A stretch of 41,171 nucleotides of DNA from positions 1 to 41,171 of the forward strand of contig JAQUFX010000002.1 of assembly GCA_028684435.1 (NCBI GenBank). The letters are read 5' to 3'. Shown piece by piece: positions 1 to 8,263 of this stretch. Source of the DNA: Bacilli bacterium (lineage in GTDB: Bacteria; Bacillota_I; Bacilli_A; RF39; UBA660). The first letter of the stretch is position 1. Every line of letters begins with the position of its first letter. The notes beneath the pieces were generated by a model that had not been told where the DNA came from, made no database searches, and saw nothing but the letters and a program-made list of their open reading frames with translations. A program made the position numbers and the translations under genes.

Positions 1-2
1 TA

Positions 3-110
3 GAAGTTATGATTAATGATATAGTATATGGTAAAGGTGTAGGCAAAAGCAAAAAAGAAGCTGAACAAAATGCAGCTCATGATGCAATAAAGAAAAAAGC
101 CGGTGAATGA
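3..110 (+). CDS. rnc: Ribonuclease III, C-terminal end (partial)
   Basis: Only the last 35 codons are inside the window; the rest lies upstream. The peptide contains GKGVGKSKKEAEQNAA, the conserved end of the double-stranded-RNA-binding domain of RNase III, which places and grips dsRNA for cleavage in rRNA and mRNA processing. The TGA stop overlaps the smc ATG in an ATGA junction, so the two are probably translationally coupled. An rnc-smc pairing is common in Bacilli and supports the call. The nuclease domain cannot be seen here. Confidence 0.9.
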   Translation, partial: EVMINDIVYGKGVGKSKKEAEQNAAHDAIKKKAGE

Positions 111-3049
111 AATTGAAACTACTTAGAATAAACATCCACGGATTCAAAAGTTTTGCTGATAAAGTAACGATTGATATAAAAGATGGTATAACTGGTATAG
201 TTGGACCTAATGGAAGTGGAAAAAGTAATATTGTTGATGCTATAAAATGGGTTTTAGGAGAACAATCGGTTAAAGATTTACGTGGGGATAAAACTATGAT
301 TGACGTTATTTTTAATGGTTCTAAATCGCGAAAACCTCTTACTAGAGCATGGGTATCATTAACTTTTGATAATAGTGATTATTATTTAAATACTGATTTA
401 TCCGAAGTTGAAATAAAAAGAGTATTATATTCTAGTGGTGATAATGAATATTATCTAAATAATGAAATAGTAAGATTAAAAGATATTACTAATTTATTTA
501 TTGATTCAGGAACAAGTGTTAATTCTTTATCAATTATTTCTCAAGGCAAAATAGGCGATATAATAAATAGTAAGCCAACTGAAAAAAGATTTATTTTAGA
601 AGAAGCAGCTGGGGTATTAAAATATAAAAAAAGAAAAGAAGAAACTTTAAGAAAATTAGATAAAACTAATGATAATTTAGTTAAAATAAATTTAATTATT
701 GATGAATTATCAGTGAATTTAGAACCGCTTAAATTACAAGCTATGGCGGCTACTAAATATTTATCTTATAAAGATTTACTTGAGGATACTGAAAAAGCTT
801 TACTAGCTTATGATATTAAAAATATTAGTGAAAGTTATGAAGATTATAAAGCTAAAGCGAAATTTTTAAATAATGAAATATTAACGATGGATAATAATAA
901 TACGATTGATTCAGCAAAAATAGAAAAACTTAAGTTAAAGTTATTAAAACTTGATGAAGAATTAAATATTAAGCAAGGAACTTTACTTGAATTATCTAAT
1001 AGATTGAGTATCATATCTTCGGAAAAACAAGTGATGATTGAAAGAAAAAAATACCAGGTTGATGATTTAAAATTAGAATCAAATTTAGTTAATTTAAAAG
1101 AAAAAGAACTTGAATATAAAAATAATATTAAATTAAATAAAGAAGAAATTAATGCAATTGAAAAAGAACTAAAAGTTAAAACGGAGGTTAATAATAATTT
1201 AATTCAAGATTTAAAATCTTTTAATATAAAAAGAAATATTTTACTTAATGATTTATCTTTACTTAATAGAGAAGATTTATCTTTAAAGAATCAAATCGAT
1301 ATTTTAAAAGAAAATATTGAAAATGATAACAAACTTCCTTATGCGGTAAAAAATATTTTAAATAATGAAAGATTAAATGGGATTCATAATTGTCTAGGTA
1401 AATTAATTGAAACTGAAGAAAAATATAGTATTGCGATTGATATTACTTTAGGATATTTATCAAATGTTATAGTTGTCGATAATGAAATAAACGCTAAGGA
1501 AGCGATTAATTATTTAAAAAGTAAATCTTTAGGAAGAGCAACCTTTTTTCCTATTAATGCTATTAAACCTCGGGGCGTAGATGCTTCAACTATAAGTAAA
1601 ATAATAAATGATTCATCTTTTATTGGCAAAGCTTCTGATTTAGTTAAATATAATTCTCTTTATCGAAATATTATTTTAAATCAATTAGGTAATGTAATTA
1701 TAATTGATAATTTAACTAATGCTAATCGGATTGGTAAATTAATTAATTATATGTATAAAATAGTTACTTTAGATGGTGATGTAATTGCAGCAGGCGGTAG
1801 TATAACCGGAGGGTCTACTAATAAAATTATAGGATTAGCATCGCAAAAATATGAACTTGAAAAACTATTATTATTATCTAAAGAAAAAATAAATAATATT
1901 AAAATAAAAGAAGAAGAAGTAAATGAAAATAATAATAATATAAAGATACTAGAAAATAAATTATTTGATAGTACTAATAATATTAATTATTTAAAAGAAA
2001 ATATCTTAAGAAAGGATAATAATTTAACTTCTTTAGAAAATGAATTAAATAATATTGTTAATGAACAAAAAGGAACATCAGGTATTTTAAATAATCGAAT
2101 TGATAATGAAATTGAAACCATTCTTAAAGAATATTATAATATCAAAGCCAAGAAAGAAAATTTAGAATTAACCATTAATCAATTAAAGTTAACTAAAAAT
2201 GATCTGCAAAGTGAAATAAATGAACTAGAAAATAATAATAAAAAAATTAATAGTAATTATAATAAAAAACTAAATGAGCTTAAAGAAGCAGAAATTACTT
2301 TAGGAAGATTAGATACTAAATTAGATAACTTATTATTAAGACTTAATGAAGAATATGGCATAACATATGAAAAAGCTATTAAAGAATATCCTTTATTAGA
2401 AGATGAAAAAGGATCTCGAAGTAAAGTAAATGCTTTAAAACATGATATTAAATTATTAGGAGATGTTAATACTGGTTCAATATCTGAATATGAAAGAATT
2501 AATACTAGATATACTTTTTTAACCAATCAAAAAGAAGATTTGTCCATCTCTATAAATGATATACTTACGGTTATTAATGAGTTAGATGAAACTATGAAAG
2601 AAAAATTAATTATTACTTTTGATGAATTAAATAAAGAATTTAGTAAAGTGTTTAGTTTATTATTTAAAGGGGGAATAGGTAAATTAGTTTTAACTGATTC
2701 TAAAGATATATTAAATACTGGTTTAGAAATCCATGCAGAACCTCCAGGAAAAGATATTAAGAGTACTAGGCATTTATCAGGAGGAGAATCAACTTTAACT
2801 GCTATTGCGCTTTTATTTGCTATTCTTAATATTAGAACAGTACCATTTTGTGTTTTAGATGAAGTAGAAGCATCTTTAGATGAAGCAAATGTTGATATTT
2901 TTGGTAACTATTTAATGAAATTAAATTCGAATACTCAATTTATAATTATCACTCATAAAAAAAGAACGATGGAATATATTAATAATTTATATGGGATAAC
3001 GATGCAAGAATCAGGAATATCTAAACTAGTTAGTGTTAAATTAGATTAA
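107..3049 (+). CDS. smc: Chromosome segregation SMC ATPase, short-armed
   Basis: Smc is the DNA-entrapping ATPase of the SMC-ScpAB condensin that organises and separates chromosomes. Walker A GPNGSGKS lies at residues 33-40, a long coiled coil follows, a hinge with GGSITGGS spans roughly 423-567, then the returning coil, the signature LSGGE at 890-894 and Walker B CVLDE near 915-919. At 980 residues it is well below the roughly 1,180 usual in Bacillus. The head motifs are intact, so the missing length is in the coiled-coil arms. Mollicute Smc proteins are similarly short. It starts inside the rnc stop (ATGA), and a hairpin terminator follows directly. ftsY, a frequent downstream neighbour, is absent. 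Confidence 0.96.
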   Translation: MKLKLLRINIHGFKSFADKVTIDIKDGITGIVGPNGSGKSNIVDAIKWVLGEQSVKDLRGDKTMIDVIFNGSKSRKPLTRAWVSLTFDNSDYYLNTDLSEVEIKRVLYSSGDNEYYLNNEIVRLKDITNLFIDSGTSVNSLSIISQGKIGDIINSKPTEKRFILEEAAGVLKYKKRKEETLRKLDKTNDNLVKINLIIDELSVNLEPLKLQAMAATKYLSYKDLLEDTEKALLAYDIKNISESYEDYKAKAKFLNNEILTMDNNNTIDSAKIEKLKLKLLKLDEELNIKQGTLLELSNRLSIISSEKQVMIERKKYQVDDLKLESNLVNLKEKELEYKNNIKLNKEEINAIEKELKVKTEVNNNLIQDLKSFNIKRNILLNDLSLLNREDLSLKNQIDILKENIENDNKLPYAVKNILNNERLNGIHNCLGKLIETEEKYSIAIDITLGYLSNVIVVDNEINAKEAINYLKSKSLGRATFFPINAIKPRGVDASTISKIINDSSFIGKASDLVKYNSLYRNIILNQLGNVIIIDNLTNANRIGKLINYMYKIVTLDGDVIAAGGSITGGSTNKIIGLASQKYELEKLLLLSKEKINNIKIKEEEVNENNNNIKILENKLFDSTNNINYLKENILRKDNNLTSLENELNNIVNEQKGTSGILNNRIDNEIETILKEYYNIKAKKENLELTINQLKLTKNDLQSEINELENNNKKINSNYNKKLNELKEAEITLGRLDTKLDNLLLRLNEEYGITYEKAIKEYPLLEDEKGSRSKVNALKHDIKLLGDVNTGSISEYERINTRYTFLTNQKEDLSISINDILTVINELDETMKEKLIITFDELNKEFSKVFSLLFKGGIGKLVLTDSKDILNTGLEIHAEPPGKDIKSTRHLSGGESTLTAIALLFAILNIRTVPFCVLDEVEASLDEANVDIFGNYLMKLNSNTQFIIITHKKRTMEYINNLYGITMQESGISKLVSVKLD

Positions 3050-3057
3050 ATAAAATT

Positions 3058-3080
3058 GGTTGAAAGAAACAACCTTTTTT
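3058..3080 (+). terminator. Intrinsic terminator after smc
   Basis: Stem GGTTG/CAACC with a 7-base loop, followed by six T. It lies 9 bases after the smc stop and separates rnc-smc from spoIIP. Confidence 0.8.
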
Positions 3081-3082
3081 AT

Positions 3083-3112
3083 TTGACATAATATTTAATA
3101 ATAAAATTATAT
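3083..3112 (+). promoter_or_regulatory. Candidate promoter for spoIIP
   Basis: A perfect TTGACA at 3083-3088 lies just after the smc terminator. The matching -10 is poor: ATTATA, TTATAT or TATATA at 17-19 bases spacing. spoIIP is sigma-E dependent in Bacillus, but I see no good sigma-E pair here, so the assignment is tentative. Confidence 0.35.
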
Positions 3113-3131
3113 ATTAATAATAGGTGGAATT

Positions 3132-4049
3132 ATGAAAAAAAGATTTATAGCTAGGAAGAAACCTAATTTTAAAATATTAAAAATAATAATATGTCTTTTT
3201 ATTATTTATCTAACTTGTTTTTTAACGGTTAAATTTTTATTTAAAAGTCAAATTAAAATAAGTGATGAAAAAAGAGTTAATGAATATTTAGCTATTGCGT
3301 CTAATAATTTAATTGGAGAAATTTCAATAATTGATTTACTAAATATGAATTTAATAAGTCCTGATACATTTTTAAAATTATCTTTTAGTAGCTTTAAAAA
3401 GTTAAAATATAAAGACCAAAATAAAGCTATAAAAGCAAGTAAAGAAATAAAAGATCCCATTATTTATATTTATAATACACATCAAAGTGAAAATTATGAT
3501 CCAGGCACATTAAGTATCTATAATATTACTCCTACCGTATATATGGCTTCTATTATGTTGCAAAAAGCATTAGAAAAAAAAGATATTTATTCGGTAGTGG
3601 AAGAAGCTGATATAAAATCAATCTTAAATATCAATAATTTGACCTACAGTGATTCTTATCAAGCATCAAGGTTATTATTAAATGAAGCAATAAAAAAATA
3701 TCCTTCGGTAAAATATTTTATTGATATTCATCGCGATAGTGTAACTGATAGATATGTCGAAGATGATAAATCTTATGCTAAATTAATGTTTGTTATTGGA
3801 ATGAATCATGAAAATTATTTGCAAAATGAAAAATTAATGATTAGACTATATGATTATATAAAAGAAAATAAATCTGGGATTATTAAAAATAATTATTATG
3901 GGAAAAATAGTATTTATAATCAAAACTTTAATGTTAATACCATTTTAATTGAAGTTGGAGGAGTAAAAAATACCATTGACGAGGTATATAATAGTGTTAG
4001 TATTTTAGCAGATGCTATCGAATTCATAGTAGGTGATGACAATGGATAA
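3132..4049 (+). CDS. spoIIP: Stage II sporulation protein P (peptidoglycan amidase)
   Basis: SpoIIP is a membrane-anchored amidase/endopeptidase that, with SpoIID and SpoIIM, thins septal peptidoglycan and drives engulfment of the forespore. After a basic N-terminus there is a membrane segment at about residues 16-37. The catalytic domain shows IYNTHQSENY near 112, DIHRDS near 197 and EVGGVKNT near 274, the conserved blocks of the family. At 305 residues it is shorter than the roughly 400-residue Bacillus protein, mostly in the linker between membrane and catalytic domain. AGGTGG at 3121-3126 supports the ATG. It overlaps the next small gene by 8 bases. spoIID and spoIIM are not in the window. 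Confidence 0.93.
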   Translation: MKKRFIARKKPNFKILKIIICLFIIYLTCFLTVKFLFKSQIKISDEKRVNEYLAIASNNLIGEISIIDLLNMNLISPDTFLKLSFSSFKKLKYKDQNKAIKASKEIKDPIIYIYNTHQSENYDPGTLSIYNITPTVYMASIMLQKALEKKDIYSVVEEADIKSILNINNLTYSDSYQASRLLLNEAIKKYPSVKYFIDIHRDSVTDRYVEDDKSYAKLMFVIGMNHENYLQNEKLMIRLYDYIKENKSGIIKNNYYGKNSIYNQNFNVNTILIEVGGVKNTIDEVYNSVSILADAIEFIVGDDNG

Positions 4050-4374
4050 AAAATCAACAAACAAATTTAAAATAATATTTTATATTTTATTATTAAGTTT
4101 TTGTTTTGTTTATTTTTCAGGAAAAACAGGTTATTATGAAACTAATTTACAAAAAAACACTTTACTTACCAGTGATGCCATTAAAGAATTTGAAAAAGAT
4201 GTTGCGGAAGGAAAAGCTGTTAATATTAAAGATTATATTAAAGCCGATGTAAATGATTATCATAACTCTTATTCAAATTTAGGTTTTTATATAAGTAAAT
4301 CAATTGATACTATATTAACAGATGGAGTTAGTAAGATAACAAGTATTCTTAAAACTTTATTTACGGGAGAATAA
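4042..4374 (+). CDS. Small membrane-anchored protein, YqxA-like by position
   Basis: Function is not recognised. The 110-residue product has one N-terminal membrane segment (FYILLLSFCFVYFSGK), then a charged region and a C-terminal amphipathic stretch. In Bacillus subtilis spoIIP is followed by yqxA, a protein of similar size and layout (DUF3679), and this gene has the same position. The YqxA relationship is therefore an inference from synteny and architecture, with no motif match. An upstream in-frame GTG at 4033 exists, but AGGTG at 4031-4035 is correctly spaced for ATG 4042. The gene overlaps spoIIP by 8 bases, so coupling and a sporulation role are likely. Confidence 0.6.
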   Translation: MDKKSTNKFKIIFYILLLSFCFVYFSGKTGYYETNLQKNTLLTSDAIKEFEKDVAEGKAVNIKDYIKADVNDYHNSYSNLGFYISKSIDTILTDGVSKITSILKTLFTGE

Positions 4375-4375
4375 T

Positions 4376-5365
4376 ATGGGGAAATTAAAAATTATTAAAA
4401 ATATAGATTTTAAAAATATGTTTAAAATAATTAAAAAAATAAGCAATAAAACGAATAAAAATTATTTCTTTACTGTTTTAGATGTTATCTATTCAGCTAT
4501 TATATACGGAGCTGGGTATTACGATTATCAAGAATTTGAATTTTATAATTTAAATCATAAATTAAGAAAAACCTATTTAACAAGAGTTAAAAATAATAAA
4601 ATAATTAGAAAATATAATGATAAAAATTTTTTTTATAAATTAGATAATAAATTAGAATTTAATAAATTATTTAAAGAGTATATTAAAAGAGATTATTTAT
4701 TTATAAATAATGATAATTATAAAGTATTTCAGAAATTTGTTAATAAACATCAAGAGTTTATTGTAAAACCTCTTGATGGTGAAGGAGGATATGGTATTCA
4801 AAAAATGCATATTAATAATAAAACTAATCTTAAAAAATTATTTCATGATTTACTTAGTAATAATCAAGTATTAATTGAAGAATATATTAATCAACATAAA
4901 AAAATAACGGAATTATATAATAATTCCGTTAATACCTTAAGATTATTTACTTTTTATGATGGTACTAAAACCTATGTACTTAATTCGGTATTTAAATTAG
5001 GTAATGGAGGAGTAATTGATAATTTTTGTAGTGGAGGTATGTATACTTTTGTAGATGACAATGGTAAAATAATTGTTCCTGCTATTGATCAAAATGATAA
5101 TATATATTATATTCATCCCATAACTAAAAAAGATATTTTAGGGTTTGTTATTCCTATGTATCAAGAAGCCTGTAATTTAGTTAAAGAAGCTGCTATTTTA
5201 ATTCCTGAAATAAAATATATTGGTTGGGATGTTGCTATAACTAATAAAGGGCCTTTAATTATAGAAGGTAATTCTTTTCCTGGTGTTTTTCAAATTAAAC
5301 CTAGTCTAAATAATAAAAAAGAAGGATTAATACCTAAATATCAAAAAGTAATGAAAATTAAATAG
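4376..5365 (+). CDS. Sugar-transfer-associated ATP-grasp protein
   Basis: This 329-residue protein has the ATP-grasp fold of the ATPgrasp_ST type. Visible blocks are VKPLDGEGGYGIQKM near residues 129-143 (glycine-rich ATP loop), NTLRLFTFYDGTK near 185, an FCSGGMY block near 219, and IGWDVAITNKGPLIIEGNSFPG near 280-300, which supplies the metal-binding Glu and Asn. ATP-grasp enzymes form amide or ester bonds through an acyl-phosphate. Members of this subgroup occur in polysaccharide clusters and probably add an amino acid or carboxylate to a sugar. A phosphoglycosyl transferase lies 2 kb away, which fits. It starts 2 bases after the previous stop, hence the same transcript. The substrate is unknown. 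Confidence 0.8.
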   Translation: MGKLKIIKNIDFKNMFKIIKKISNKTNKNYFFTVLDVIYSAIIYGAGYYDYQEFEFYNLNHKLRKTYLTRVKNNKIIRKYNDKNFFYKLDNKLEFNKLFKEYIKRDYLFINNDNYKVFQKFVNKHQEFIVKPLDGEGGYGIQKMHINNKTNLKKLFHDLLSNNQVLIEEYINQHKKITELYNNSVNTLRLFTFYDGTKTYVLNSVFKLGNGGVIDNFCSGGMYTFVDDNGKIIVPAIDQNDNIYYIHPITKKDILGFVIPMYQEACNLVKEAAILIPEIKYIGWDVAITNKGPLIIEGNSFPGVFQIKPSLNNKKEGLIPKYQKVMKIK

Positions 5366-5421
5366 TTTTACTTGAATAAGAAGTAAATATTTAGTATAAT
5401 TATCTTGCTTCTTACAAATAT

Positions 5422-5498
5422 GTCCTCGTAGCTCAGCAGGATAGAGCATACGCCTTCTAAGCGTACGGTCGAGCGTTCGAATCGCCCCGAGGACACCA
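5422..5498 (+). tRNA. tRNA-Arg (anticodon TCT)
   Basis: The acceptor stem GTCCTCG/CGAGGAC is perfect. The anticodon stem TACGC/GCGTA encloses CTTCTAA with anticodon TCT, reading AGA, by far the favoured Arg codon in this window. The T-loop is TTCGAAT and CCA is encoded. The T-stem GAGCG/CGCCC has one A-C mismatch (5472 with 5486). Confidence 0.95.
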
Positions 5499-5510
5499 CT
5501 TTAAAATTTA

Positions 5511-5534
5511 AGCTACTATAAAAGTAGTTTTTTT
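5511..5534 (+). terminator. Terminator after tRNA-Arg
   Basis: Stem CTACT/AGTAG (5513-5517 with 5523-5527), extendable by two weaker pairs, loop ATAAA, then seven T. It ends the tRNA transcript 13 bases after the CCA. Confidence 0.75.
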
Positions 5535-5623
5535 ATTAAATAGATAAAATAGAATTTATAGATACTTATTTGAATAATATAAATTGTATTGATAATAAAG
5601 AAAAATAAGGGAATAGATGTTAA

Positions 5624-7372
5624 ATGAAATTAAATATTAAAGATATAAAAACAAAAGTAATAAAAAGTGTTAATAAAGTCCATTATGAATTTAATGATGA
5701 AGCTCCTTGGTTAAAATATTATGAAGATTTAAATTATCCTAAAAATATTAATTATCCAGAATGTACTATATATGAATTATTAAAAGAATCAGTTATTAAA
5801 TATCCGAATTATAATGCTTATGAATATTTTGGTGTTAAAGTAACCTATCAAAAATTTGATGAAAAAATAAAAAGATGTGCGATGAGTCTTCAACATATTG
5901 GTGTATCATTTAATGATACAGTTACTATATTAATGCCTAATACTCCAGAAGCTATAATAATGTTTTATGCTTGTAATATGATTGGTGCTGTAGCTAATAT
6001 GGTTCATCCTTTATCAAGTGAAGGAGAAATAGAATTTTGTCTTAATAAAGCTCAAAGTAATTATATTTTAACATTAGATGCTCTTTATGATAAATTACAT
6101 TCGATAAAAAATAAAGTAAAATTAAAAAAAATAATTTTATCTCGGGTAAATGAAAGTATGCCTTTAGTTACTTCATCATTATTTTGGTTAACAAAGGGCC
6201 GAAAAATTAAAAAAGAAAATAGTTATACAAATAATGTTATTAAATGGAAAGATTTTATTTATGAAGGTCGAAATGAAGATTTAATAATTAGTCATAAAGA
6301 TACTAAAGAACTAGCTGTAATATTATATAGTGGTGGTACTACTGGAACTCCAAAAGGTATAATGCATAGTAGTTATAATTTTAATATCTCAGCTTTGCAA
6401 AATAGAACTGTATGTCCTGGTATTGAACCTGGTAATTGCATTTTATCAATCATGCCAATTTTTCATGGTTTTGGTTTAGCAGTATGTTTTCATACGGTAT
6501 TAGTAGCGGGAATGAAAGCAATTATTATCCCTAAATTTACCCCTGACGAGTTTGGTAAATTAATTAAAACTTATAAACCTAACTTTATATTAGGAGTGCC
6601 TACCTTATTTGAAGCTTTATTGCAAACAAAATTAAAACCAAATGGATTATCATTTGTTAAAACCGTTGTAGCTGGTGGTGATACCTTAACATCAGAATTA
6701 CAATCAAGAGTAAATACCTATTTTAAAAATCATGGTTGTGATAATGAAATTAGAGTAGGCTGGGGAATGACAGAATGTGTATCTTCAGCTATTGTAACTC
6801 CAGTAGGTAATTTTCTTCCTGGTAGTATAGGGATTCCTAATCCTGATAATTTTATTAAAATAGTTAAACCTGGGACAGAAGCAAATGCTTATTATGATGA
6901 AGATGGAGAAATATGTGTTTCAGGGCCAACGGTTATGATGGGCTATTTAGATGATCCAGAAGAAACTGCTATAACACTTCGCTATCATGAAGATGGAAAA
7001 CTATGGCTTCATACTGGAGATATGGGTTCAATGAATAAAGATGGTATGATATTTTTTAAATCTCGAATTAAAAGAATGATTATATCTTCTGGTTATAATG
7101 TTTATCCAAATCATGTTGAAAATGTTATAAACTCTCATCCTAAAGTATTAACTTCAATTGTAGTTGGAGGACCTCATCTCTATAAAGGTGAAATAGTAAA
7201 AGCTTATGTGGTTTTAAAACCAGACTATAAACAAAATGATAAAATTGATAATGAAATAAAAGAGCATTGTAAAAAGAATTTAGCTAAGTATATGTTGCCA
7301 GCAACAATTGATTATCGTGAAACATTACCAACAACTAAATTAGGAAAATCAGATTATCGTAATGTTAAATAA
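5624..7372 (+). CDS. AMP-forming acyl-CoA synthetase / ligase
   Basis: An ANL-superfamily enzyme that activates a carboxylic acid with ATP to an acyl-adenylate and then usually passes it to CoA. The P-loop-like motif YSGGTTGTPKG is at about residues 234-244, WGMTE near 379, the LHTGDMG block near 462, and a C-terminal lysine in TKLGKSDY near 576 that normally catalyses adenylation. The 582-residue length fits long- or medium-chain acyl-CoA synthetases. The substrate cannot be read from sequence. It stands alone after tRNA-Arg and faces a sugar transferase, sharing a bidirectional terminator. The SD (AAGGG at 5607-5611) is 12 bases from the ATG, a little far. It could serve lipid, cell-wall or polysaccharide acylation. 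Confidence 0.9.
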   Translation: MKLNIKDIKTKVIKSVNKVHYEFNDEAPWLKYYEDLNYPKNINYPECTIYELLKESVIKYPNYNAYEYFGVKVTYQKFDEKIKRCAMSLQHIGVSFNDTVTILMPNTPEAIIMFYACNMIGAVANMVHPLSSEGEIEFCLNKAQSNYILTLDALYDKLHSIKNKVKLKKIILSRVNESMPLVTSSLFWLTKGRKIKKENSYTNNVIKWKDFIYEGRNEDLIISHKDTKELAVILYSGGTTGTPKGIMHSSYNFNISALQNRTVCPGIEPGNCILSIMPIFHGFGLAVCFHTVLVAGMKAIIIPKFTPDEFGKLIKTYKPNFILGVPTLFEALLQTKLKPNGLSFVKTVVAGGDTLTSELQSRVNTYFKNHGCDNEIRVGWGMTECVSSAIVTPVGNFLPGSIGIPNPDNFIKIVKPGTEANAYYDEDGEICVSGPTVMMGYLDDPEETAITLRYHEDGKLWLHTGDMGSMNKDGMIFFKSRIKRMIISSGYNVYPNHVENVINSHPKVLTSIVVGGPHLYKGEIVKAYVVLKPDYKQNDKIDNEIKEHCKKNLAKYMLPATIDYRETLPTTKLGKSDYRNVK

Positions 7373-7373
7373 T

Positions 7374-7400
7374 AAAAAAACAAATTTAATTTGTTTTTTT
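7374..7400. terminator. Bidirectional terminator between convergent genes
   Basis: An A-run, then the symmetric hairpin ACAAAT-TTA-ATTTGT, then a T-run, so it functions on both strands. It lies between the acyl-CoA synthetase (+) and the sugar transferase (-) and overlaps the last codons of the latter. Confidence 0.75.
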
Positions 7401-7955
7401 TAGATATTTAATTAAATATTTAATAAGCCATATAGGAGTTTTTATAATTATTTTTAAATCATACCAAAAAGAAATATTATCATAATATAGTTCATCATAT
7501 TTTAGTTTATCTTTATGACTTATAGTTTGAGCTCCCGTAGCTTGAGCAAGGCCAGTTACTCCTGGTTTCATTAAATATCTTTTATTACTTATTTCTCCTG
7601 GTGGTAGTATTTCATTAATTATAAAAGGTCTTGGTCCAACAAATGACATATCTCCTTTTAAGATATTAAATAATTGTGGTAATTCATTAATTCTAGTTAT
7701 ATCTATTATTTTAGATGTTTTCGAATATCTAATACAATCTGGCATACCTCTTGTGTTTAATGTTTTAGTTCTGAATTTATACATTTGAAAAGGCTTTCTA
7801 TATCTTCCTTCTCTGGGAGTTACTTCATAAAATATAGGTTTTCCTAAATTGAAATAAATAATTATACCTGTAATTATCATAATAGGAAAGGTAATTATTA
7901 TTAAAATAATTGATAAAATAATATCAAATATTCTTTTTAAAAATTTTATATACAT
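7386..7955 (-). CDS. Phosphoglycosyl transferase (bacterial sugar transferase)
   Basis: A monotopic phosphoglycosyl transferase that moves a phospho-sugar from a UDP-sugar to undecaprenyl phosphate, the first step of a capsule, exopolysaccharide or glycoprotein glycan. The 189-residue PglC-size protein has an N-terminal hydrophobic re-entrant helix, then FQMYKFRTK, INELPQLFNILKGDMSFVGPRP around residues 96-117 and KPGVTGLAQATG. The usual Asp-Glu catalytic dyad (SLDELP) reads Asn-Glu here, a departure that needs attention. AGGAGG lies 5 bases upstream of the ATG. No glycosyltransferases or flippase are adjacent, so the rest of the pathway must be elsewhere. Confidence 0.88.
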   Translation of the reverse strand: MYIKFLKRIFDIILSIILIIITFPIMIITGIIIYFNLGKPIFYEVTPREGRYRKPFQMYKFRTKTLNTRGMPDCIRYSKTSKIIDITRINELPQLFNILKGDMSFVGPRPFIINEILPPGEISNKRYLMKPGVTGLAQATGAQTISHKDKLKYDELYYDNISFWYDLKIIIKTPIWLIKYLIKYLKKTN

Positions 7956-8010
7956 ATTAAACCTCCTATATACAAAATAATCCTAACATAATGTTTTTAA
8001 AATAACAATC

Positions 8011-8039
8011 TTTACTATTAATCTATTATTTGTTAATAT
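8011..8039 (+). promoter_or_regulatory. Sigma-A-type promoter for the 8061 operon
   Basis: TTTACT (8011-8016), a 17-base spacer and TAATAT (8034-8039) with TGT directly before it (extended -10). It lies 22 bases upstream of a gene with GGAG at 8049-8052. Confidence 0.5.
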
Positions 8040-8060
8040 ATTAAATATAGGAGTGGAATT

Positions 8061-8249
8061 ATGTTAAAAGATTTAGTAAATAAAGAAGTAAATGTTAGTT
8101 ATGAAGTAGGATATAATTATAAGTGTATAAAAGGTGTTGTTACTAAAGTTACTACTGATTATTTAACTATTGATAATAAAATATTAATTTCAACTAAAAA
8201 AATAATTAAAGTTGTGGTAAAGACAAAAAATAATATAATAAAGAAATAA
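8061..8249 (+). CDS. Small conserved-looking beta-rich protein, unknown
   Basis: I do not recognise this 62-residue protein. It is rich in alternating hydrophobic and polar residues (VNVSYEVGYNYKCIKGVVTK, then YLTIDNKILISTKKIIKVVV), which suggests a small beta-barrel of the SH3 or Sm-like kind. It has no signal peptide or membrane segment and a basic C-terminus, so a cytoplasmic RNA- or protein-binding role is possible. ATAGGAG gives a good ribosome site. It is followed after 14 bases by the PfkB-like gene, so it probably heads the operon. Confidence 0.6.
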   Translation: MLKDLVNKEVNVSYEVGYNYKCIKGVVTKVTTDYLTIDNKILISTKKIIKVVVKTKNNIIKK

Positions 8250-8263
8250 AAGGGATGATAAAA

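Noticed and set aside
3755..3761. TGTCGAA, an inverted Spo0A box
   Set aside because: It lies in the middle of the spoIIP coding sequence with no promoter elements nearby, so it is a chance match.
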